From Prorocentrum cordatum (Eukaryota > Sar > Dinophyceae > Prorocentrales > Prorocentraceae): a stretch of 64,000 bases of DNA. The position numbers and the translations under genes are program-made. The stretch covers positions 1 through 64,000 of the forward strand of contig CAUYUJ010014263.1 in NCBI GenBank assembly GCA_963575745.1, in the 5' to 3' direction. Position 1 is the first letter of the stretch; every line of letters begins with the position of its first letter. The notes below the pieces were generated by a model. The model saw only the letters and a program-made list of their open reading frames with translations, did no database searches and was not told where the DNA came from. Positions 49,401 to 60,430 of the stretch are shown here, piece by piece.

Positions 49401-49433
49401 GCTGGCGGGGTGCAATCTTGGGGCGCCCTGAAC

Positions 49434-49928
49434 ATGATTTGGCGACTTTTCCTCTGGACCTGCTCGCTCTTCCATATCATGTGTGAAGCGTTCCGCACCT
49501 GCGCTTTGTTCGCCCGCCATGCGCAATCTTTGACGCTCGCGGCTAGAAGCTCGCGGAGCTCGATCGCAGCTTCGACACCACGGACGCGGCGGGCCTCGTC
49601 TTTCTCCGAGCCGCAAGCTTCGAGTCCAGTTGGTTTCCGCAAGCATGCGGTCACGCTTGCCAGCCTGTTTATCTTCCACGCCGAGGTCCTGAAGTCCACG
49701 GCCTGCCAGTGCCGGACCATGCACCGAGGAGTCATTGGCGACGCCGGGTTCAAGGACGCGCAGGACATGGACGCCCTGTGGCTGCATCTTTACTCGATGC
49801 TTCTCCGGGCGACGACGGCGCGCAGTCTGCTGATGGTGCGCGAGCTGGGCCTGGATTTCCTTTCCCGCGGGCCGCCCGGAGACCTGGCAGCGCGACTGCG
49901 GTCGTTTGGCTCCCGCGCTGCGAGGTAG
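49434..49928 (+). CDS. Hypothetical protein (164 aa)
   Basis: ATG 49434 (MIWRLFLWTCSLFHIMCEAF) to TAG 49928. The beginning is hydrophobic and could be a signal or membrane segment. The middle is Ser/Arg-rich. The end (HAEVLKSTACQCRTMHRGVI, DALWLHLYSMLLRATTARSL, LGLDFLSRGPPGDLAARLRS) looks like ordinary helical protein. It starts a few tens of bases after the satellite. The minus strand is open too (49328-49768). No domain recognised. Confidence 0.3.
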   Translation: MIWRLFLWTCSLFHIMCEAFRTCALFARHAQSLTLAARSSRSSIAASTPRTRRASSFSEPQASSPVGFRKHAVTLASLFIFHAEVLKSTACQCRTMHRGVIGDAGFKDAQDMDALWLHLYSMLLRATTARSLLMVRELGLDFLSRGPPGDLAARLRSFGSRAAR

Positions 49929-50589
49929 AGGGAAGATGCGGAGATGCTGTGGGGCGACCTAGGCCTCGCCCGCTTTCCGCGTCCAGTATAAACGCAAGGA
50001 TCGCCGGAGGGACATTGCGCGGGCCGCGCTGCGTGTCCACCGTGCCATCGGAACGTAATTCCCTCCTTCCTTGGTCATCGTGCCCCTGTCGTTGTCGTCC
50101 TCTTTTCCCCTCCACCGTCTCTTTTTTTCTGCCGCGCTGATTTTTGGGCCCCGCATCGCGTCCTTCTCTTAGCCCCTTGTTGCCATCTCGATTTCATCAC
50201 CGAGCCTCGGGCCTCAGTCCCCGTCGTTTTGTTTACGTTTTGCAGGTCGTTCGACGCGCGCTTTTTATGTAGCTTGTGCGCATCAATTGGCGGTCCTGAC
50301 ACTGTCACAATCCAGAGCGACTCGGGCCCAATTAATCTGGTCGGCCGCTGTATGGAAATGGGTTCGGTGCGTCGTGGGTTTTTTTCTCGTTGGACCGGAT
50401 CACACTCGTGATTCCCAAATCAGGTTGCGCTTTGGAACTTGCCATTTGACTCTGAAGAGCTTGATGGGTGCGGCGTCCCCTGTCGCGGGGGGTTCGCAGT
50501 GTTGTGTGTTGTGCAGGGCGTTCCCGTTTCCTTTTGTTATCTTTGTGTATTTTCGGGTTCGTTCGTTTCACTGGTACCGCGTTTTGTTA
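49929..50589. other. Unassigned 0.66 kb
   Basis: Pyrimidine-rich plus strand (50055-50270) with TTTTGTTTACGTTTTGCAG at about 50227-50245, a good-looking 3' splice acceptor. The following sequence has no clear exon. Confidence 0.35.
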
Positions 50590-51035
50590 TTCAAATGCCG
50601 GCGGGCAACGCAAAACAACGTACACCAACGCCGAACAACGCCAATGAATACAAAGACATGTCAAGAATTGCCGAGATATGCCAAGCAGTGCCGAACAGGT
50701 TCAGACAAGGCCCAGTATCAAATACCATTACCAATCAATGCCAAACACACGCCAGTCAACGCTGAACAATCTCAAGCAATGCGCGGAACATGTCCGCATT
50801 CGGGAAGCCGTACCCTGTTGATGCCAAGCGCTACCACACAACACCAAGCAAGGCCACGCAATGCCAAACGATACCAATCGATGCTTAACCATGCTATTTA
50901 GCGCCAAACGATGCCAAACAATGCCACGCAATGCCAGCCGAACACTGCCAAACAACCCGAAACAAAACACAACAATGCAATGCCAACAAGGGTGGTGCTA
51001 ATTATGCCAAACGATGCCAAGCAATGCTTGTCAGG
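50590..51035 (+). repeat. Degenerate CAATGCCAAA repeats
   Basis: Low-GC stretch of AACAACGCCAATGAA, CAATGCCAAACACACG, ACGATGCCAAACAATGCC and similar about 10-bp units. Confidence 0.75.
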
Positions 51036-51174
51036 AGGCATCGTTTAATTCAGGTAGCGCCGCGCTCATGTGTCATATTGCCAATCGGCCTATTCCGCCA
51101 TCGTGTTTGGGTTGTGGGCCGTTGGCCTATAGGGTGGTCGTTGGGATGTCGCCGGAGGCCTCTCGAAGGGCCTC

Positions 51175-51690
51175 GTGGTCAATTTTGAGACGTCATCGGA
51201 CCGTTTTCGGACCGTTTGGGGCGTTTTGTGTGCCTCCTGGGTGCCTCTTGGGGCCGCTTGGGGGCCTCGTGGAGCCTCCCGTGGGGCATCTTGACACGGA
51301 AGGCTCGACTTGTCGGCTCGGGTTCCCGTTCTTGGGCCCTTCTTGGGGCCGTTTGGGGTTCTCTTGGGTTGTCTTGGGTGCCTTTGGGGGCCCTTTTGGG
51401 CCGTCATGTTTTTTTGTGGGGTGGTAGTGCTCAACGCAAGAAGCCAAACCAACGCTATATGCAAGCGGCGCGCGCCCTCCCAAGGAAAAGCGCGATTGTT
51501 GCTTCTCGGGGACCTCTTGGGGGTGCTCTTGAAAACCTCGTGGTCCGCTGTGGACATGTATTCGGCCGATTGGAGGCCATCTTGGGTGTCTCGGATGGAT
51601 CGTGTGGCGATTCGGTGCCCTTTTGGACCCGCGTGGCGGGCTCTTGGAGATCTTGGTCCCGAAGCAATCACGCGCCAGCACGCGGGGGAG
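51175..51690 (+). repeat. Family H degenerate repeat
   Basis: CTTGGGGCCGCTTGGGGGCC and TTCTTGGGGCCGTTTGGGG-type units with gaps. Confidence 0.65.
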
Positions 51691-52079
51691 CCCAGGGGCA
51701 CCGCGCCAAGCTCCAGGAGATGTGCGAGTCTGGGCCCCAGGCCTTCTCAGGATGATTCAGGAGTCAGGACTGGGGCTCAGGGGACCGAGCAGCGGCCTTC
51801 GACTCGTGCCCAGGGGCACGGTGGCGTATACGTGTTCTTGTTGGTCGCCCTGGCACTCTCGCGCCTTCGCGGGTCGCGATGCTGCATTTTCGTGTCCGCC
51901 CATCGGACTTTTGCTCGGCGTCGCCGCCCCACTCCTCTTGTTGCCTTGCTCCGCCGTTCCTTGCTGTTCCTGCTCGTCCTCCTCATCCTGCTCCCGTTTC
52001 TCCTTTTCCCCTCCGGCGACGCGCCTTCGGGCGCGGTACAGGTCTTTCTTTGCCTCTCCTCCTTCTCATCCGCCTCTTT
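51691..52079. other. Unassigned
   Basis: Several open frames (the longest plus frame runs 51310-52539) crossing repeats, so not gene-like. Confidence 0.4.
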
Positions 52080-52243
52080 CAGGAGGGGAAAAAAAACACA
52101 GACACAATTAATCGTCCACTCCCAGGAAAATATGGGAAAATATGGGAAGTGGGGGGGAAGACAAAAACCCAGAGAATATGGGGAAGTATGGAGCATCCTT
52201 TTATTTGTGTGTATTTATTTGCGTGTCCCAGGGCCCCTTCACA
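52080..52243. repeat. Dispersed repeat, family F copy 3
   Basis: AGGAGGGGAAAAAAAACACA, AAATATGGGAAAATATGGGA, GTGGGGGGGAAGACAAAAAC and GCGTGTCCCAGGGCCCCTTC. Confidence 0.85.
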
Positions 52244-52956
52244 GGGGCTCTCGGCCCAGGGGGAAAGCGGCGGGCTGGAGGCGCAGGATGTCCTTCGCGG
52301 CGCGAGCGCGCCCACGCCTGCCGCCCCAGCTCCCTCCCCCTCTTGCATCGCTCGGACGTGTGCACCGTGTCTCGGCGAGGGCCACCGAGGAGCATCCGGA
52401 GGAACCCTCTGAGCAAAGTACGAGCGATGCCCAGTCCCCCGCCCACCGCACCCGCTCCCTCGCGCCCTCCCTCCCTCTCCGACGAGGGGGCAGAAATGGG
52501 GGCGCGGAGCCCGACGAGTCCACAGCCTCTCTTCGCTGAGACGGCTCCCGCCCCCCGCCCTCTCTCCGCCCCCGCTTCTCACCACCCGCCGTCGGTGCTC
52601 CCTCCCACGACCCTGCTGGCAAGATTTGTATCCATGTTCCGTGCGTCTTGGAACTCCTTGGAGGGGTCGCCGCAAGGCCGAGGCGCTCCGGACACGGATG
52701 AGGCATCGAGCCCATGAAGGGGGGGGCACGGGTTCTCCGGGGGAGGGAGCCCGAAGAAACTCCGAGCCGCAGTGGATGTGGACGGAAGCATGGCCCGCAC
52801 CGTTTCCCTCTACAGTGAAGAAGAAGCGTGTGAGAGGCAGGCGAAGATGGATCATACCCATGACGAGACGGGCAGCGTGCGGAGCCGGAGCGGGCTGCCG
52901 TTGTTCGTCGCATCGCTCGGCGAGGCCAGGGCCAGAACGTCTGGACCATCTTGGAG
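52244..52956. other. Unassigned 0.7 kb
   Basis: GC-rich; a minus frame 52079-53050 and plus frames are open but cross repeats. No domain. Confidence 0.4.
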
Positions 52957-53132
52957 TATCGGGGGTGGACAGAACCCCCAACAGTGACACGTCGATTAGT
53001 GAATTGTCCGTTCTCGGTTCTCGAGAGGGCGCCGTGGCCGTTATTTTCAAGGCCTGCGCCCGCCAGGTTTGGGCCTCAGGTCGTTTTCACTAAACCACGT
53101 TTTACTAAAGGGAGGTCTGTCCATCCCCGAGA
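52957..53132. repeat. Dispersed element, family E copy 2
   Basis: TCGGGGGTGGACAGAACCCC at the left and the inverse GGAGGTCTGTCCATCCCCGA at the right. Nearly identical inside to 46508-46672. Confidence 0.85.
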
Positions 53133-53133
53133 G

Positions 53134-53223
53134 TACCTTGCACCGTCAGAAATCGTGGGGGGTAGGGGTAGTGTTCGCATGTGACCCCCTAAACATCTGG
53201 ACCTTTTTGGATTACCTTGCACC
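53134..53223. repeat. Family D half copy inside an 11-bp direct repeat
   Basis: TACCTTGCACC at 53134-53144 and 53213-53223 brackets CAGAAATCGTGGGGGGTAGG and CCCCCTAAACAT, one arm of the 955-1110 palindrome plus about 16 bp. Looks like a target-site duplication. Confidence 0.65.
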
Positions 53224-53232
53224 CTCGTGAAT

Positions 53233-53350
53233 GAAGTCGGGCCTGCCCCCCCTACAGGAGGAATAGTCAAGCAGAGCGAGAACTAGTCTGGGGACGATTT
53301 GCGGATGGTGGTTTGCCTATTTTTGGGAGTATTTTTTTTCCCCCTGGGCC
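53233..53350. repeat. MITE-like element, family A copy 5 (truncated)
   Basis: GAAGTCGGGCCTGCCCCCCC then TACAGGAGGAATAGTCAA. The right inverted end is missing. Confidence 0.7.
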
Positions 53351-53956
53351 ATCGTGGAGCACCTTGGAGCATCTTGGACCATCGACGCCCCCCAGGCCCA
53401 GCAGCTCACGGGGAGCGGACGTCCGGGCGACGGCGAGTGCTCGGGGGCCTCTCTTGGGGCTTGGCCCCGCCTGCGATCACGACTCGGAGGACTGCGGCGA
53501 GGGGGCGGAAGGGGCGGAGGCGGAGGAGGAGGAGGAGGAGGAGGAGGAGGAGGAGGGGGAGCAGGCGGAGGAGGCGAACGGAGGGGCTTCCTAGATCTGT
53601 CTCACCACTCTGCCCTCTCAATGCCCTGGCGCCCGCTTTGGTTGCCGCCCAGTTCTGTGCACTTCCTGCCCCGCCTCAGTGCAGCCTGCCATCCTTCCTT
53701 CGGGAGCCCAGAAGACGATGCACGGCTAACGAAGCAACTAATCATCGCGGAGTGATTGCAGTTCTGTGACGCAGATGTTTTATTCGGGAATGGCTCGCGC
53801 TGGTCCGTGCTTCTTCTTCGCTCAGCGGCGGACGCTCGCCAGCGAAGACACGATGCGACAGCCCCTTCCAGGACTCGACCCAAACTGTGTTCTGGTGATT
53901 TCGTGAGCCGTTCGGCTCGTTCTCGTGCTGCAGCTGTGGCGGAACGGAGACACAAC
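53351..53956. other. Unassigned, includes (GGA)n at 53510-53570
   Basis: Short Glu-rich frames come from the GGA run. No gene supported. Confidence 0.45.
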
Positions 53957-54119
53957 CGAGTCGGGCATGTCACTCTACAGGAGGAATACGTGAACATACA
54001 AACAATTAGCCGGGGGATTTTTTGTTTGTGTTTTTGTGATGAAAATGACACTGTCCGAGCATTTTTGGAGTTTTTGTTTTTCGTCCAAAACCCGTCCGTA
54101 GGAGGACACACCCGACCTG
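53957..54119. repeat. MITE-like element, family A copy 6
   Basis: CGAGTCGGGCATGTCACTCT then ACAGGAGGAATACG, AT-rich centre, GTTTTTCGTCCAAAACCCGT and GTAGGAGGACACACCCGACC at the right. Confidence 0.8.
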
Positions 54120-54607
54120 AGACCAAACGCGGGACACCGAACACAAACAGCGCGAAAACCGATGGCCGCTGGTCAGGCCGATCCCTGGGCCCTTCTTCTG
54201 CTACATCTTCGGGGGGAACACTCTTGCCTCCCAACATTGGTGCCTTTTCTTGTGCCCCTCTCAGGAGATCGTAAACATGGATCAAGGGGGCGTGGATTGG
54301 CGACGAGTCTTTTCTCAATGGGAAATCTTTGATTTCCGCCGCCGAACGAGGCGGCACCGGCCGCAGTTTTGGGAGAGCACCTCCACCGATCCATGGATTT
54401 GCCGACCGCGCGCCAAATCCATGGATCGCTAATCCATGTTTGCGCGCCCCCGAGTCTTGTGCCCGGCACGAGCTCGATGCGAAATCGACGCGGATTTGGC
54501 GTGGATGCGACGCGGATTCGGCACTGATTCGACACGGATCCGCCGACTCCGACACGGATTCGACGCGATGGGGTCGCGACGGGACAGGATACAACATATT
54601 GTTTTTT
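54120..54607. other. Unassigned, with GACACGGATTCGACGCG repeats
   Basis: 54460-54590 is rich in GCGGATTTGG/GCGGATTCGG-type units. Two CCATGGAT blocks are at about 54390-54430. No gene. Confidence 0.45.
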
Positions 54608-54808
54608 TTGGCTCCCCGAGGAAAGGGCGAGCTGCTCCTGAGCATGCTCGGCGTGGCGCTGTCCAGCGAGTCGCGGCTTTACCTCAAGAGGACAGACCAG
54701 GGCCTGAAGCACTTCTTGTCGCAGTTCCCTGACGACTTCTCCGTGGGAGAGGGGGGTGCTCTGCCCGGCGGCTTGCCCATGACCGCCAGCCTGGGGTTGC
54801 AGAGATAA
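54608..54808 (+). pseudogene. C-terminal fragment resembling a LOTUS/OST-HTH-like domain
   Basis: Reading GKGELLLSMLGVALSSESRL, then YLKRTDQGLKHFLSQFPDDF and SVGEGGALPGG, to TAA at 54806-54808. The pattern (short helix, L..L...., 'GLK.FL...P..F.V') is what the end of OST-HTH/LOTUS-type winged-helix domains looks like, a fold that binds RNA. Only about 66 residues remain; upstream sequence is repeat-like, so the gene is 5'-truncated. A family G repeat begins two bases after the stop. Assignment is by pattern only. Confidence 0.4.
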
Positions 54809-54809
54809 C

Positions 54810-54963
54810 AAGGGCATTGTCGAGGGCGCGAAGTTATTCGCGCTTCGCGGTTCGGCTCCGATTCTTCCTCGTCCTCCTTTTCTCCCCTGGGCGGCGGCGC
54901 GAGAGCGCGAAGTTCTTCGCTCTTCGTGCTTCGCGCAGCGCGAAGCGCGAAGTTTGGAGCCCT
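54810..54963. repeat. Dispersed repeat, family G copy 2
   Basis: AAGGGCATTGTCGAGGGCGC, GAAGTTATTCGCGCTTCGCG and GCGAAGCGCGAAGTTTGGAG. Matches 3467-3615. Confidence 0.75.
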
Positions 54964-55371
54964 GGGGACGCAGTGGGAGGGGTACGTCGGGAGGGGCAGA
55001 GGGAGAGGCGCTCTCGCGACGGAGAGGGCCACTGGAGTTTGGCAGAGGCAGAGGTCAAGGAGGAAGAAAGACGCGAGGGAGGGCTACGAGAAGGCGGACA
55101 AAGGCAGGGACAGATCGGGGACTGGGATCAAGTGGAGGGACAGGAGGCTGAGGAGGTGGAGGAGGAGGAGGAGGAGGAGGAGGAGGAGGAGGGGCATGAG
55201 GGTGAGGACGTGACGGAATCCGAGTGGGGGCTCACGTTGAGCACCTAGGGTCAGATGGGAGGTGGATGCAGAGGAGCACGCACGGCAGGAGGAGGGAGGC
55301 GACGACGGCGGGGAAGGACGAGGAGGATACTAGCGCAGGAACGGGTGGATGAGGAGAGGGGTGTAGGAATA
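54964..55371. other. Purine-rich unassigned spacer
   Basis: Includes GGA run 55155-55193. Glu/Arg-rich frames only. Confidence 0.45.
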
Positions 55372-55960
<589 letters not shown>

Positions 55961-56225
55961 ATAGTGGTAGTGATGGTGTTAACGATGGACCATATGTCAT
56001 TCTTATGACTACGACGGATACGACGGAATGATGAGAAGGATTCTGATGACGCTGATGCCGAGGACGAGGAGGATTAAGGGTGAGGATGAGGATGATGATG
56101 ACGAGGATGAGCATTTTGCTGACGATGCTGCCGCTGATGGTGCTGGTGCCGATGATGCCGCTCGGCGCAGGTGGAGGGCGCCAAGGGCCGCGAGAACGTC
56201 TACTATGGCGGACGCCTCGCGGCCT
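55961..56225. other. Spacer with possible coding scrap
   Basis: A plus frame reads VEGAKGRENVYYGGRLAASA at 56170-56230 between GAT and CCT tracts. Too short to call. Confidence 0.2.
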
Positions 56226-56520
56226 CCGCTTGCCCCCCCCCCCTCGCCTCCTCCTCCTTCTCCTCCTCATTCTCCTCCTCCTCCTCCTCCTCCGCCTCGT
56301 CCTCCTCCTCCCCCCCCGCCGCTGCCGCGCCCATCGCCCCACGGCGAGCTCGGCGCCCCCGCCGACGCCCTATGGAACGCTGCGCGCGCCAGGGAGTTGT
56401 TGGTCTTGTCTCTCCCAGCAAATCATCGCAGTCGAGAAAGGTAGCGCCCTCTCGGTGATGTGCGAGGGAGGGAGGAGGAGGAGGAGGAGGAGGAGGAGGA
56501 GGAGGAGGAGGATGGGGATG
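56226..56520 (+). repeat. (CCT)n, spacer, (GGA)n
   Basis: CCT run 56240-56315 and GGA run 56466-56512. Between them TCTCTCCCAGCAAATCATCG (56410) recurs as CCCTCCCAGCAGATCATCGC at 56821. Confidence 0.85.
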
Positions 56521-56544
56521 AAAGCTGAGGGGAAGGAGGGGGAG

Positions 56545-56800
56545 ATAATGATGATGATGCTGATGATGGTGATGATGATGATGCTGATGATGATGTCGAT
56601 GATGATGAGTTTGCTGATCATGCTGATGATGCTGATGATGCTGATGCTCATGATCATGATGATGCTGCTGCTGCTGCTGATGATGATGATGCTGAAGCTG
56701 ATTATGCTGATGATGTCATGATGCTGGTGATGATGATGATGATGATGACGACGACGATGATCATGATGATGATGAGGAGGAGGAGGAGGAGGAGATGGAG
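56545..56800 (+). repeat. (GAT)n with GCTGAT variants
   Basis: GATGATGCTGATGATG to a short GAGGAGGAG end. Confidence 0.95.
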
Positions 56801-57317
56801 GAGGACGGAGTCATGTCTTATCCCTCCCAGCAGATCATCGCAGCCAAGCGAGGTTCACACACATCCTCCGGTCCCCAGTCGTCGGAGAGACAGCAGCGTG
56901 CCCAGCGCGGAGGAAAGCCCAGACCGGGTCCGAGCAATCCGCGCCGGCCTCCAATGGATTCTGCTCGCGTGGAGGCGGGGGATCCAGTCCTGAGAAATGC
57001 GCCGCCGCGGAGAGTTTTCCGTCGTTTTTGGCTGCTCGGGGCACTCGCTGGGCCCCGGGGCAGTCCAAAAAATGCCCAGGATGCAAAACCAGCCCTGGGG
57101 AAGGGGTGGTGACCTTCAGGGGTGCCATGTGGATGAAAATCCAGACAACGCATGTCTGGGGAGAGGTGGGGTGGGGTCATCGGGGGCAACGATAGGGAGG
57201 GATAGGCATGGACCCCCAATCGCCCACTGATCGCCGATAGGGGCCCGATGGCCCCCACCTGCCCAGGAGCGGCGCGCGGATTCACTCCCCGGAGCCTGCG
57301 TCGGCGCCCGCTGCCTC
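56801..57317. other. Unassigned 0.5 kb
   Basis: Mixed sequence; plus frame 56795-57112 and the minus frame are open. A TTTTTGGCTGCTCGGGGCAC block loosely matches 2345 and 39015. No gene. Confidence 0.35.
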
Positions 57318-57605
57318 GTGTTTTCCCCCTCCTCCTCCTCCTCCTCCTCCTCCTCCCCCTCCCCCTCCTCTCTCCCTCCTCTGTCCCTCCTCCTCCTCCT
57401 CCTCCTCCTCCTCCTCCTCCTCCTCCGCCGCCTCCTCTCCTCCTCCTCCTCCTCCTCCTCTCCTCCTCTCTCCTCTCTCCTCCTCCTCCTCCTCCTCCCT
57501 CCTCCTCCTCCTCCTCCTCCTCCTCCTCCTCGTCCTCCTCCTCCTCCTCCTCCTCCTCCTCCTCCTCCTCCTCCTCCTCCTCCTCCTCCTCCTCTCTCCC
57601 CCTTC
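57318..57605 (+). repeat. (CCT)n tract ending in an acceptor-like CAG
   Basis: 290 bp of CCTCCT, then CCCTGCCTCACAG at 57610-57622. Looks like an oversized polypyrimidine tract plus AG; no exon can be confirmed. Confidence 0.9.
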
Positions 57606-57721
57606 TCTCTCCCTGCCTCACAGAAGTGCGGATTCACTATCGGGGGCCCATCGCTGAGTTGTCGGCGATGTCACGCCGCCTCCAGGTCGATGTCCCCCCT
57701 TCTGCCCCAGCCCCCCCTATC

Positions 57722-57882
57722 GTTAAGTCGGACCTGTCCCTCTACAGAAGGAATCTTCAAACAGAGTTAAAAAAAAACGCCTGGGGACGATGTTCTACTA
57801 TTCTGAACCATTTCGGGGTATTTTCTGACTATCTTTTATTTTTCATCCAAAATCCCCCTGTAGGGGGACACGCCCGACTTAC
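57722..57882. repeat. MITE-like element, family A copy 7
   Basis: GTTAAGTCGGACCTGTCCCT then CTACAGAAGGAA; right end CCCCTGTAGGGGGACACGCC then CGACTTAC. Best-preserved ends of the family (about 26 bp inverted). Confidence 0.9.
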
Positions 57883-57931
57883 CCCTATCGTTGCCCCTCA
57901 GGGGTGGGGTTGGGGCGGAGGGAGGCCGAAG

Positions 57932-58110
57932 AGGAAGAAGAGCCAGTGGTGACAGAAGCTCTCGGAGGTCCGCGCAGATACCTCGGGATTGACGCTGGGA
58001 GCCCCCCCCCCCCTGGCGGCTCATCTTCGCGGCGCCCCTGGCGCGCTCCGCGCGCCAGGGAGGGGGGTACGGCGCCGATCCAAGTCGGAAGTTCGAGCAT
58101 ATGCAATACC
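57932..58110. repeat. Palindromic element, family B copy 5
   Basis: CTCGGAGGTCCGCGCAGATA, GCGCGCTCCGCGCGCCAGGG and CGGCGCCGATCCAAGTCGGA. The right arm is cut short. Confidence 0.7.
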
Positions 58111-58805
58111 AGTGGCGGGCTGTTTTTCAATCCCAGGACTTCTTTGAGTGTCGGGGACGACGTCGGGCTGGTGTGGTGCACATGTGTTTCCCCGTTCCCG
58201 GGGAATCAGCGAAAACTGTATACACCAGGTTCCTGTATAACACCAGAGACCGATTTCCTGTGCGGATTTCAGTGCGGGGCTGGAAAAAGCGTCGGTGTAT
58301 AGAGTTCGGCTCCTTCACCAAGAACTCCGCGCGGACCTCCGGGAAATTATGTATATACCCTTTGTTGTTCCTCTGGCTTATGTTGCTCTTCTTATATCGA
58401 AGTGGCACGCCTCTGGGAAAGTTCACGATGCAGCATTCGCTTCCCAGCTGGGCGCTGGGGCCTTCAGGTGTGCTGGGTCCGGGAGGTCTGCGCGGGCCTT
58501 CGAATGGGAGCAATCTGAGCTCACTGCCGCCATCCCGTTGCATGCATGCCGTGGCGGGATCGCGAAACGTCCCTTGCACCAGACAGCTGACGCAGCTCCC
58601 CCTCCAATCATCAAGAGTGCAGGGCCCGAGACATCCGCGCGGGCCTCCGGAAGGCCGCGCTTCTGCAGATCGGCGTCACCCAGTATACTCATGCTATGTG
58701 TGCGTCGCCCCCCCAGGGGCGACGTGCGCACCGATACATCTTATGGTATATGCGTCGTGGCGGGCGCTTTCTTGCCACACCGCTCGAGAAGTGACATGCG
58801 ACAAG
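58111..58805. other. Unassigned 0.7 kb with a lone family B end
   Basis: 58318-58372 (AACTCCGCGCGGACCTCCGG ... TTTGTTGTTCCT) matches the right end of family B. Plus frames 58101-58829 and 58295-59002 cross it and are not called. Confidence 0.5.
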
Positions 58806-59297
58806 ATGGCTACACCTGGCTGTCTTTAGGGCGGGTTTCAGTTGAGTCAGTTGAGTGTTTCCATGTGGCGATGCTGATGTCGATGGTTATGATGGTGACC
58901 ATCCTACTTCAGAGATACAACCAGCATCATCTCTATCACCATCATCACCATCATCCTCATCATCATTACCGTCATCATCACCGTCACCATCATCTTCCGT
59001 AGGACTTGGCTCAAGCCAGGCAATGTCGTAGTCCCCGCGCCCCTCTTCATCTTTAACAACATCTTCATTATCATCAATGTCATCGTCATGTTCATCATCA
59101 TCAGCGCCATCGTCATATCTAGCGTCATCGTCATCAGTAACGTCATCGTTTCCAAGCCGTCACCATCGTCATGCATGTCATGAATTATGCGGGTGATGTA
59201 CGATGATGATGGTGACGGTGACGACGATGACGATGACGGTGTTGATGAAACACCACGATGACGAGGGTGATTACGAGAACGATGATGATGATGATGC

Positions 59298-59339
<42 letters not shown>

Positions 59340-59450
59340 GAACGTTGATGATAAGAAAGGTGTTGATGATGAGCAGGATTTCGAGGTTGAGTCGGTTGAG
59401 TCCGAAACGCCCGCCCTAGAGACAACCAGATACTGTGTGTCCAGGTCGGA
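58806..59450. repeat. Large imperfect palindrome with CAT/ATG microsatellite arms
   Basis: Left half is (CAT)n-like (58920-59180), right half (GAT)n-like (59200-59340). The outer TAGGGCGGGTTTCAGTTGAG (about 58829) and CCGAAACGCCCGCCCTAGAG (59401) are inverted relatives. Confidence 0.6.
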
Positions 59451-59719
59451 CGCGAGCAGCCGAGGAGGACGCAGTATTTTGTATGCCCGTGCGCGCCCCA
59501 GCTGATGGTGCCCCTTTTGCTTCTGGACGGTTTTCCCCGCCACGCCCATGACGGTCTTCGCAGCGAGGGACCCGCGGATCTGCCGGTGGCCCGGCCGCCG
59601 CCGAGGGCGCCGGCCGCGGCGCTCGAGGACGCGCCAGGACGCCAAGGGTGCGGCTCTGCTCGAGGCGACCCCTCTCCCCTCCTGTGATGGGCCGATTTTC
59701 CCCCGCCACCGCCATGGGT
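59451..59719. other. Unassigned GC-rich spacer
   Basis: Nothing recognised. Confidence 0.4.
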
Positions 59720-60055
59720 AAGAGAGGGAGGAGGAGGAGGAGGAGGAGGAGGAGGAGGAGGAGGAGGAGGAGGAGGAGGAGGAGGGGAGGAGGAGGAGGA
59801 GGAGGAGGAGAGGAGGAGGAGGAGGAGGAGGAGGAGGAGGAGGAGGAGGAGGAGGAGGAGCAGCAGGGAGCAGGAGCAGGAACAGGAGGAGCAGGAGGAG
59901 GAGGAGGAGGAGGAGGAGGAGGAAGAGGAGGAGGAGGATGAGGAGGAGGAGGAGGAAGAGGAGGAGGAGAAGGAGGAGGAGGAGGAGGGGGAGGAGGAGG
60001 AGGAGGAGGAGGAGGAGGAGGAGGAGGAAGCGGAGGCGGAGGCGGAGTAGTAGTA
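59720..60055 (+). repeat. (GGA)n tract
   Basis: Purine-only run with GAGCAGGAGC interruptions. Confidence 0.95.
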
Positions 60056-60430
60056 GGAGGAGGAGGAGAAATAATAATAATAGTAGTATGAGACGAGCAA
60101 AATATCAATAAGCAGAAGCACAACAATATTCATATTAATAATACTACTACTGATAATAATAATAATCATAACAATAATAATAATAATGTTATTAAGACGA
60201 AAAATAAGAAGATTGAAAATAATAATAAGACGACGAATACTAATACTATTGATAATAAAACTAATACTACGAATAACAACCACAATAATAACAATAATAA
60301 TACTGTTCATACGAATAATAATACTACAAAAATAAGAAGAATAATACTACGAAAAATAAGAATAACCATAATAATACGAATCGGACGAATAATACGAATA
60401 ATATTAAGACTAATAATAAGAATACGAAGA
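60056..60430 (+). repeat. (AAT)n-like AT-rich tract
   Basis: AATAATAATAATGTTATTAA and AATACTACTAC; a sharp composition change between two GGA tracts. Confidence 0.9.

Noticed and set aside
54602-54615. TTTTGGCTC upstream of the LOTUS-like fragment as a spliced-leader relic
   Set aside because: Only nine matching bases, expected by chance in 64 kb.
58801-58815. CAAGATGGCTACA resembling an inverted leader
   Set aside because: Matches only the GTAGCCAT...TTG part with a mismatch, and no CTCAAG end.
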